Shown here: piece after piece, positions 15,001 to 19,543 of the stretch
Layout: each line of letters starts with the position of its first letter
Position numbering within the stretch: the first letter of the stretch is position 1
DNA from: QYQL01 sp041674265
GTDB taxonomy: Bacteria; Verrucomicrobiota; Verrucomicrobiia; Chthoniobacterales; Terrimicrobiaceae
Direction: 5' to 3'
Length of the DNA: 28,219 nucleotides
Assembly: GCA_041674265.1 (NCBI GenBank)
Contig: JBAYWC010000025.1
Coordinates: 1 to 28,219, forward strand
Program-made: the position numbers and the translations under genes
The notes under the pieces: model-generated
What the model was told of the DNA's origin: nothing
Database searches by the model: none
Seen by the model: only the letters and a program-made list of their open reading frames with translations

Positions 15001-17318
15001 AATCCGTGTTTCCCGGAGAACAGGGCGGGGTCCAGAACGACGGTGTCCACCCGGGCGGCTGGAAGAACGGCGGCTTGCCCCGGAGCATTCACCGTGAAGG
15101 CGGAAACCGGAGCTTCCGTGACGGTGGTCTGGAAGATCACGTTCGGCGGGGTTGGGAATTTCGTATAGAATGGCGCGAGGCTGTCTTGGGAGCGGAACGA
15201 AAGGATGAGCGATCCACCATATGGCATGTCGCTGGATGTTGCAGACGACCGGAGTTGCCTCTGGCCGGCAATCGTCCCGCCAAACAGATCACCATCGAGC
15301 GCCATTGCGGGGGCGGAAACGGAAATACTGCCCGCGTCGGCGCCATGGTAGTAGGCCTGCTGGATGTATTGGCCAATCGGTGCAAGCGCGGCTCCATAGA
15401 TTGTCGTGACGCCCCATTTTGCATGGGTTTTCGAAGACTGGCCGGTGTAAATGCCATCATATTCCCGATCCGGTGTGGCATCCGCTATGTCCACAAGGTG
15501 CCCGTTCTCCAGCAAGCGGGTTGTTTGCACCTTTCCTCCTTCGAATCGGGTCCATCCGCCGGACACATCGATCGTGGCCCCTTTCTGGAAAACAAATGCC
15601 TCGCCGGCGGAAATCTCCACGCTGCCACCCGCAGTGGTTAGCGCCCCAACTCCCCGTTCGATCAATCCCCCGAAGCCGCTCGCATCTCCCAGCGGCGTGC
15701 CAATCCACTCCCTTCCGCCATAAGAGCCGGATTTTCTTGTGTCCACGGTCAGCAACAGGCCGCGTATGGGGCCATTGCGCTGAAGTGGCGAATCGGCCAA
15801 CTCGGAGCCCCTCAGTTGAATATTGAGGATGTTTTCCTCAAGGAGAGCCGATACGCCGACCGTGCCGGATACGTCCACCAAAACCCCGGTATCAAAATAA
15901 ATCTGTCCACCGGACAGGATCAGGCGTGCTTTTTCTGTGGATGGAGAGCCCCAGATTCCGGCCTTCAACGAAACCCGCGCATTCGGCGCCAGCAAGGTTG
16001 CGCCGGGGGCGAAATGAATATTGCGGCCCTCCATGTTTATTGCCGAGCGCAAAGCCAGCTCGGTTCCCACTGTTTTTTCGGAACTGCCTGTCTCGGGGAG
16101 GATGCGGATCAGACTTCCTGGTCCGAGGGTAACGGTGCCGGACAACGTGGGCGAGAACGGAAAAACCTCGTCGAGAAACTCGGACGCCTCATACGACGGA
16201 TTCGGTATGGCTCCGTAGCTTGCCTTGAGATCGATGCGCCCGTTGAGGGAAACGGACGTGGAGCTTTCAACCACGCCGGATTGATTGACGGTTTTTCCAG
16301 CAATCCATGCGCTTCCCCGTGCCACATCAATGATGCCTTCATTGGTTGCGGTTCCCCCGGTGCCGACACCGCCAATATAGACATCGATTCCGCGAAGGCT
16401 GGGATCCGACATGGTTGCCGAGGACTGCCTGTGCGAGTCGATCCCCACCTGGCGCCCGGCCGCCAGGATCGTCTGGCCTGCCGGAGTCGTGAGAGTGCCG
16501 GAGTTCCGAACATTCGATCCAACCAGCATGACGCGTCCGCCGTTTCCGTCGTCACCCACCGGACTTTGAATGGAAGCCCCGGCTTCGACCACCACATCTC
16601 CGGTCGCAGTTGCCGACTCAAAGAGGAAGGCAAATGGCTTGCCCGCTTCCTGATTCAGCAGCCCTCGCTCCACCAGATTGGCATTGATGGGCAGCGAGGA
16701 CGCGACAAGCGCACGGGCGTTCACCTGACTGCCTGCGCCGAAAATGATGCCGTTCTGGTTGATCACATAGACTTGGCCGTCAGCTTTGATGGAGCCGAGG
16801 ATTTGCGACGGCTTCCCCGAGGAATCGGTGACTTTGTTGAAGGCGATCCATTTGCCGGAGTCGCCGCCTCCGGCGGTCTGATCGAAATAGAGCGAGGTGC
16901 TCTTCCCGACGTTGAAGGTCTTCCAGTTCAGCAGGGCCTGTTGCCCGGTTTGCCTGATGCTGACGCTGTCGCCCGATTGGACGGGATCTGCGGCTCCCGT
17001 CCATACGCCTCCAGCGAGTCGCTCCAATCCTCCTGCGACCAGTCCATCGGGTACGGAGGCACCGGTGGCGGAGCGGGCGGAGGTTTGCATCTGGCGCATG
17101 GCATTGACGACTTGGGTCGTCCGGGCGAGGCGGTCGGACGCTCTGGTTCTGGCCAATTCGGCGGCCGCGGCACTGGCGTTGGCCCTTGCATCCGCCGCCC
17201 TGCGACCGGCACCAGTCGTGGCACCGCAACGGAGAATATCCCCGGCGACCAATTCTCTGCCCGAACCGAGCAGGGACAGCGATGCCACAAGAAAAAATCT
17301 GATCGCAACTCCAGGCAT
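6078..17318 (-). CDS. Giant filamentous-haemagglutinin-like TPS exoprotein (TpsA)
   Basis: 3746 residues from the ATG at 17318; the open frame runs further back but through the promoter and operator. A signal peptide (about 1-26) and an Ala/Arg-rich helical stretch (about 35-85) precede the two-partner-secretion domain, recognised by LLNWKTFNVGKSTSLYFDQ and the hallmark NQNGIIFG at about 187-194. A very long beta-helix follows, with repeated I/V/L-D-V-S-G motifs and Gly/Ser/Thr-rich strands. A segment near residues 1654-1699 looks like a CBM5/12-type carbohydrate-binding module, followed by a family motif LPAGYYTLLPARYALLPG. Near the C-terminus come a short helical insert and a DUF3739-like region (GGAISIFAPGGSL ... 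ITVEIIGYGGG). It should be exported by the TpsB encoded across the divergent promoter and work as a surface adhesin or ligand-capturing fibre. By eye it has about 24 Met and a single Cys. Its ATG abuts a TAACGA-N9-TCGTTA operator. Confidence 0.92.
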   Translation of the reverse strand: MPGVAIRFFLVASLSLLGSGRELVAGDILRCGATTGAGRRAADARANASAAAAELARTRASDRLARTTQVVNAMRQMQTSARSATGASVPDGLVAGGLERLAGGVWTGAADPVQSGDSVSIRQTGQQALLNWKTFNVGKSTSLYFDQTAGGGDSGKWIAFNKVTDSSGKPSQILGSIKADGQVYVINQNGIIFGAGSQVNARALVASSLPINANLVERGLLNQEAGKPFAFLFESATATGDVVVEAGASIQSPVGDDGNGGRVMLVGSNVRNSGTLTTPAGQTILAAGRQVGIDSHRQSSATMSDPSLRGIDVYIGGVGTGGTATNEGIIDVARGSAWIAGKTVNQSGVVESSTSVSLNGRIDLKASYGAIPNPSYEASEFLDEVFPFSPTLSGTVTLGPGSLIRILPETGSSEKTVGTELALRSAINMEGRNIHFAPGATLLAPNARVSLKAGIWGSPSTEKARLILSGGQIYFDTGVLVDVSGTVGVSALLEENILNIQLRGSELADSPLQRNGPIRGLLLTVDTRKSGSYGGREWIGTPLGDASGFGGLIERGVGALTTAGGSVEISAGEAFVFQKGATIDVSGGWTRFEGGKVQTTRLLENGHLVDIADATPDREYDGIYTGQSSKTHAKWGVTTIYGAALAPIGQYIQQAYYHGADAGSISVSAPAMALDGDLFGGTIAGQRQLRSSATSSDMPYGGSLILSFRSQDSLAPFYTKFPTPPNVIFQTTVTEAPVSAFTVNAPGQAAVLPAARVDTVVLDPALFSGKHGFGSLTIDNEEGSISVPSGIAVTLPAGVRLSLTASNIRIGGSIIAPSGSLEFKALNISPYDAAVLKPQLIAPVENSGRGLFTLEPGAVLSAAGLLQDDRSLSEITALSPFSPHGGSVKIEAYIAKLAPGSLIDVSGGFSMPSNGNRKYSEFQGYKVFSDYGDAGSITIAAGRDPNEGYIYRGSLELDSVLRGFGGGQGGSLAIQAPLVQVGGASTTPGVLLLQPGFFSTGGFASYSITGLGAPAGSSGEMLPAVLIVQGTLIEPVAQTVRLDSHPPGGRSIALLTIGKPVGERRPASLSFLAPGIKDFDGVSTLVRGDLVFGEGAVIRTDPGASVAFSGNTAAILGSIFAPGGNISISGGKNSLSIFPPDFTQALTSVYIGPRSVLSAAGTFLRIPDAFGRVRGRVLPGGSLSVSGNIVAAAGSLLDVSGSSALVDLLPGEASPLASALPSPRSGLTAPLASMVTVATRVDSDGGTISLSGGQMLFFDATLRGGAGGPTALGGNLIVSSGRFYPDPTTPVPVFDSNLVVTQSGKAVAVPLPDSAAAIGRAVRGPGDTVLISRGYFAADQFLAGGFDSLELNGSVEFAGPVEIAARRELYVAGAGVLRANAPVQLSAPYVAIGQAFQAPVPFADLTHPFGGPPTYGTGQLSISANWIDVGSLSLQGIGRASLWAVGGDIRGIGVFDIAGDLVLKAAQIYPTTASSFTIVAYGHTDAFGVHPGSVTLMGSGAKNLPLSAAGRLGIFASNIYQAGTLRAPLGQIILGWDGTGTPPITLTAGTLPTTSSLTLAAGSLTSVSAVDASGHGLLIPFGLSTDGETWIDPTGVDISGGGLVSKGISLSGTSITTEAGSVADLRGGGDLYAYQWVGGTGGSTDLLGTTTQSWNNNNTYRAGDLVLFTDGNTYSARRTITPSDFASSSVPDPTQDRYWTRVPESFAVLPGYDSDIAPFAPFNSKSRILDDVETNLILDQGAGYVSRNLKPGDKIYLRASRSLPAGYYTLLPARYALLPGAVLVTPSAASLAGGIETPEGASLASGYRFNSLNSPRTIPTLAQQFEVLSQSVLRNRAEYADFFANDFLADRAAALDIGVPRLPKDSGSAVIQATQAMSLKGRVLSPSVSGGRGARMDLSSASDFAITSNGAGGGLGVITLDASVLNSFGVEMLLIGGLRTTGSEGTNISVRTGNITLNNLGAPLSGPEIILVANNGISLAAGSSILSTGPMTSPGDDLLLNGNGILLRVSGDSDATISRSGVTTSTNPLLSIGAGSSIRGAGVTLDSSSGTSLDPTAQVVADAYYLNSGRISLQLGNPGALLPTTGLVLTESAIQYYQSSGTLSLQSYSSIDIYGTGQVGSPGLSLLALSAGEFRGFNQAGGTALFEAEDILIENRAGTPGGGAIATASGSLAFRARNIRLGVNQVQVDQFFDLTFSASESLSGEGSGGLSTQGSLNVASPLITAAAGATRTLTATGAVNLLSPVDTAGTPNPGGLGATYSISGLSINAATSILLPSGSLSLKAAGGDLAVSGWLDVSGTKQPFYGVTKYTDAGEIRLSSDTGNVLVSPSGKIDVSAQSGGGNAGALVVSAANGAFTQRGVILGQAGGGGRAGSFDLDVLALPSLAALSSSLTSAGLVDSQTIRVRSGDVAVDGTDGSAAIARSFNLSADQGKITVTGEINASGATGGSVALAANGSVILENGSLITVAAQDFDNAGKGGSVSLEAGTQRNGVPGTGSVDIRTGSTIDLSVASLVAGNAETTGTSAYEGKFSGTLHIRAPQNVTFTDLLVNPINGSITGASSILVEGYRLYDLTASGGTITGTVQTNIFNNAQSFLGTAGTTTAGYTSMLNRLLANNAGLASVFVLAPGAEIINRTGNLTLGTASSTSTSDWNLSTFRFGAKSAPGVLTMRAADDLVFYNTLSDGFSPTLANTDSSWLWLAQPTLLSGSPLPVNTQSWSYRLVGGSDFSAANFRQAASAGSVRIGKNGGNNSVSGGSAALTSTAVAKWYQVIRTGSGDIDISAGGNVQLLNQLATLYTAGTRVTNPTLGGLFDVPSLSNVVGDEGNLGVDQQTYLARYTMAGGNIHIAADGNIERLTLNAANQLVADSSRQLPNNWLLRRGYVDPETGLFGESQFLVSGNPAINSTTWWINFSNFFEGVGALGGGNVTLVAGGNVSNVEAVIPTNARMTKGTPDAANLLELGGGDLSVRAGNNIGAGVYYVERGAGSLTAGGSIVTNSTRSPSTTNLTGANRIEDSSTWLPTTLFVGKGGFDITAKGSVLLGPAGNPFLLPPGLTNSYLYKTYFSTISPDSYVNVTSLGGNLALRTEAVVGSTAARPLLQIWSGSQQLLGSSSSGFYQPWLRLAEDSVLPFGTIASIMPSTLRATAVSGSISLSGDLTLSPSPTGTIELLAGGGISGLQQGGREPGTNTKLWIASTINLSDANPASVPGITSPFAYQTLVGTASSAAVATGPADFLQFFTDLFTESGATSGTELSVQDIQARHMAGLLHKNDPSPTRLYATIGDISGLTLFSPKSASIIASRDISDIGFYIQNLDEADSSIVAGGRDILPYQKNSPLRKLATAGGSREISGPLPGDLQISGPGSLQVLAGRNLDLGTGREVGNGIGVGIASTGNIRNTYLSSEGADLFVGAGTGFSQGLFQSSLNFSMFISEFVEGAEKYLSEFEDALNGDAFESLPDEKKSEVALQVFYLVLRDAGRNFATTGNYDSGFSAIGTLFESLSGEGDIRTRERDIRTKKGGAISIFAPGGSLTLAKASSGARLAPPGIITESGGDISIFTDGDVSIGDGRIFVLRGGNQIIWSSQGDIAAGSAAKTVQSARPTQVTLDPQTASVETDLAGLATGGGIGVLATVKGIDPGDVDLIAPTGTVDAGDAGIRASGNLSIAATQVLNADNINVGGSSSGVPAAPVVAAPNIGGLTSGSTSATAASAAAESVANQARPSSEPVPEQPSIITVEIIGYGGGEDEG
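12214..12372 (-). other. CBM5/12-like module within the giant exoprotein
   Basis: Residues about 1654-1699 of the giant protein read W-N-N-N-N-T-Y-R-A-G-D-L-V, then G-N-T-Y-S-A-R, and after a loop P-D-P-T-Q-D-R-Y-W. The spacing of W, Y, G-D-x-V, G-x-x-Y and a final W is that of small chitin/cellulose-binding modules (CBM5/12), which bind sugars with exposed aromatic residues. It interrupts an otherwise Trp-poor beta-helix. Identification is by pattern only. Confidence 0.45.
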
Positions 17319-17356
17319 ATAACGATCAAGTATATCGTTATTATCGTGTGTATCAA
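17319..17356 (-). promoter_or_regulatory. tpsA promoter with TAACGA-N9-TCGTTA operator
   Basis: Reading on the minus strand: -35 TTGATA (17356-17351), 16 bases, -10 TATACT (17334-17329). The palindrome with halves at 17335-17340 and 17320-17325 covers the -10, and one base separates it from the ATG at 17318. The spacer between the halves is again nine bases, and the sequence closely resembles the sbp copy (shared TTGATCGTTA end). As at sbp, there is no room for a Shine-Dalgarno sequence, so the transcript would have a leader of only a few bases. Confidence 0.75.
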
Positions 17357-17512
17357 CTGAAAATCCGGGCATCCACCCGACTCTGTGCCGACCATGACCG
17401 ACAGCGAGCAAAGTCACCTCGTTCAAGGAATCTCCCACAGGATGTGGCGCATGCCCATGATTGAAAATGACCAGCCAATCTGATTGCTGTTCAGGCACAG
17501 GAGAGGTGGGGA

Positions 17513-17563
17513 GTTCAAAAAAAACTCTTGAACAGCGATTAAAGACGATTAAAGTTGTCGTTA
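17513..17563 (+). promoter_or_regulatory. Promoter of the oscA-tpsB-exbBD operon with variant operator
   Basis: -35 TTGAAC at 17528-17533, 16 bases, -10 TAAAGT at 17550-17555, start codon 13 bases after 17563. The -10 lies inside AGACGA (17543-17548), nine bases, TCGTTA (17558-17563). The right half and spacing match the other three palindromes, and the left half differs at two positions. A second, different palindrome with the same 6-9-6 geometry, GTTCAA (17513-17518) and TTGAAC (17528-17533), covers the -35. Two regulators may therefore act here. Confidence 0.6.
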
Positions 17564-17576
17564 TTAACTAAACAAC

Positions 17577-17771
17577 ATGCCCGCACAAACCGCTGTCCAT
17601 CCATCATCCTCGGAGGAAATCATCACCAATCCACATTCGCAAAACTGGTTCAAGCTCGTGGAGCAACAGATTGCAGCGCTCAAATTTGGCTCTGTCGTCA
17701 TTACGGTTCACGAGGGCCGGGTGGTTCAGATTGAGACGAGCGTGAAGGTGCGTTTTGAGAAACCCCATTAA
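17577..17771 (+). CDS. oscA: OscA/YezD-type (DUF2292) small sulfur-limitation protein
   Basis: 64 residues. After a disordered N-terminus (about 1-22), the segment WFKLVEQQIAALKFGSVVITVHEGRVVQIETSVKVRF matches the DUF2292 pattern: helix, L-x-F-G-x-V-x-I-x-V-H, V-V-Q-I-E, basic end. This family includes YezD of Bacillus and OscA of Pseudomonas. OscA is known from work on organosulfur use and chromate stress under sulfur limitation and is encoded next to sbp there; its molecular activity is not established. Here it is the first gene of the rightward operon, 103 bases before tpsB, and is preceded by a variant of the operator found at sbp. It contains no Cys and only the initiator Met. It is the second independent sulfur-limitation marker in the window. 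Confidence 0.75.
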   Translation: MPAQTAVHPSSSEEIITNPHSQNWFKLVEQQIAALKFGSVVITVHEGRVVQIETSVKVRFEKPH

Positions 17772-17874
17772 CCCTGCCGGGAAAATGCCCTGTCGCGGGA
17801 TTTTGAATGTGACGAAATTGTAACACTCGCAACATTGCACCTGAAAAAGGCCATACTTACCACCAGTGAGAACG

Positions 17875-19542
17875 ATGCTTTCCTATCTGAAGAGACCAGC
17901 CCATTCCGTGCGCGGGAGTTGGGAAGGGACCCCTGTTGCCACAGGGGTGCTGCTGTTTCTCATGATCGGATCCCCAGGAGTCCGGGCGCAATCCGTTTCC
18001 GAAGATCCTCCGCCGATCCAAGCGGTTGAAAGCCAGATCAATGCCTCCACGCCCCAGGCGCTCTTTATCAGAGAATACCGCGTGATCGGATCGAAAACCC
18101 TTCCGAGAGGAGAAGTCGAGAAGGCGGTTTACGGGTATCTGGGCCCCGGACGCACCGAGGAGGACGTGAATCAAGCCAGGGCCGCCCTGGAGAAGGCCTA
18201 CCATGATCAGGGATTCCAGACAGTTTCCGTGAGTGTGCCTCCCCAGCGTCCGACACGCGGGATCGTTGTCCTGCAGGTCACCGAGGCCACGGTCGGCCGC
18301 CTGCGGGTGAGAGGGTCCCGGTTTTACAGCGTCGAGCAGATCAAGAAGATGGCCCCCTCGCTGGAGGAGGGGGTGGTTCCGAATTTCAACGACGTCCAGC
18401 GCGACATCATCGCGCTGAACCAGATGGCCGACCGCCAGGTGACGCCGTCGCTGAAACCCGGGGCGATTCCCGGGACGGTGGATGTCGAGCTCACCGTGAA
18501 AGACAAGCTGCCCTTGCACGGCAGCATCGAGTTGAACAATCGATACAGCGCGAACACGACTCCTCTCCGGCTGGATCTTTCCGCCCGATACGACAACCTC
18601 TGGCAACTCGGCCACACGATCGGCTTCGGTTTTCAGATCGCTCCGCAGCGCCCGGACGACGCCCTCGTCTATTCGGCCTACTACATCGCGCGGATGCCCT
18701 CCATCGACTGGCTGGGCCTCATGCTCCAGGCCACCCGCCAGAACAGCAATGTGGCGACGCTGGGAGGAACGAACTCGCTCGGCAACGGCGAAATTTACGG
18801 CGGACGTTTCCTTGTCAACCTGCCGGCCCGCCAGGGCTTTTTCCACTCGCTCAGCGTCGGGATGGACTACAAGCACTTCACGCAGGACCTGACGATTGGA
18901 GATTCCATCGTTTCCTCGCCGATTTCCTACTGGCCGTTCAGCATCAGCTACAATGCCACCTCGCTCGGGAAGCATTACGAGACGGGGTTGAGCGCCGGTG
19001 TCACGTTCAGCTTCCGTGGCACGAGTGCCCAGGAGGAGGTCGAATTCGACAACCGGCGCTACAATGCGGACGCGAACTTCTTTTACTTCCGCGGCAGCCT
19101 CGCCCATACCCAGAAGCTTCCGTACGATCTCCAGCTTTTTGCGGAAGTCCAGGGACAGGCCTCGGCAAACCCGCTCCTCGACACCGAGCAATTCAGCCTG
19201 GGCGGCCTGGGCACGGTGCGCGGGTATTTGGAATCTGTCGTTGTCGGGGACAACGCGCTCTGCGGAAGTCTGGAGCTTCGCAGTCCCTCGCTTCTTCGCT
19301 GGCTGGGCGACGGGCATGAATGGCGGATTTTTGTCTTTCTCGACGGCGGGGTGGCGACGCTCAACGACCCGCTTCCCGAGCAAACTTCGCAGTTCAATCT
19401 GTGGAGCTACGGGATCGGAAGCACGATCCGGATCCTCGATCATGTGAACGGCGAATTCATCATCGGGGTGCCGCAGATCACCCAATCTCCCTCCGAGGCG
19501 AATCAACCGCTGTTCACCTTCCGCCTCTGGGCCGAACTCTGA
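17875..19542 (+). CDS. TpsB outer-membrane transporter (ShlB/FhaC/HecB family)
   Basis: 555 residues from the ATG at 17875; a GTG three codons earlier (17866) is an alternative. A signal peptide ends near VRAQS. Two POTRA-like domains follow (ALFIREYRVIGSKTLPRGEVEKAV ... and the region around VTEATVGRLRVRGSRFYS), then a transmembrane barrel with alternating aromatic strands. The conserved L6-loop motif V-R-G-Y is present in FSLGGLGTVRGYLES near residue 450, and the chain ends FRLWAEL, a plausible barrel-terminal strand. In two-partner secretion the POTRA domains capture the TPS domain of the exoprotein and the barrel threads it across the outer membrane. The cognate cargo is the divergently transcribed giant protein. 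One base separates it from the next gene, so co-transcription with the TonB genes is very likely. Confidence 0.9.
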   Translation: MLSYLKRPAHSVRGSWEGTPVATGVLLFLMIGSPGVRAQSVSEDPPPIQAVESQINASTPQALFIREYRVIGSKTLPRGEVEKAVYGYLGPGRTEEDVNQARAALEKAYHDQGFQTVSVSVPPQRPTRGIVVLQVTEATVGRLRVRGSRFYSVEQIKKMAPSLEEGVVPNFNDVQRDIIALNQMADRQVTPSLKPGAIPGTVDVELTVKDKLPLHGSIELNNRYSANTTPLRLDLSARYDNLWQLGHTIGFGFQIAPQRPDDALVYSAYYIARMPSIDWLGLMLQATRQNSNVATLGGTNSLGNGEIYGGRFLVNLPARQGFFHSLSVGMDYKHFTQDLTIGDSIVSSPISYWPFSISYNATSLGKHYETGLSAGVTFSFRGTSAQEEVEFDNRRYNADANFFYFRGSLAHTQKLPYDLQLFAEVQGQASANPLLDTEQFSLGGLGTVRGYLESVVVGDNALCGSLELRSPSLLRWLGDGHEWRIFVFLDGGVATLNDPLPEQTSQFNLWSYGIGSTIRILDHVNGEFIIGVPQITQSPSEANQPLFTFRLWAEL

Positions 19543-19543
19543 A

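Noticed and set aside
6078..17318. Repetitive texture resembling a repeat array
   Set aside because: Repeats are at protein level (DVSGG-type beta-helix turns) with varied codons and spacing; no constant repeat with unique spacers, so not CRISPR or satellite DNA.
15816..17360. Long plus-strand open frame (514 codons) opposite the start of the giant gene, and another at 14718-15641
   Set aside because: Antisense shadows of a GC-rich repetitive coding sequence: no family match, odd Cys/Arg/Gly-rich composition, no promoter or ribosome site. The minus-strand frame has clear TPS-domain motifs.
17319..17498. 60-codon N-terminal extension of the giant gene
   Set aside because: It would place promoter and operator inside the gene, has no signal peptide, and is followed by a proper signal peptide beginning at 17318.
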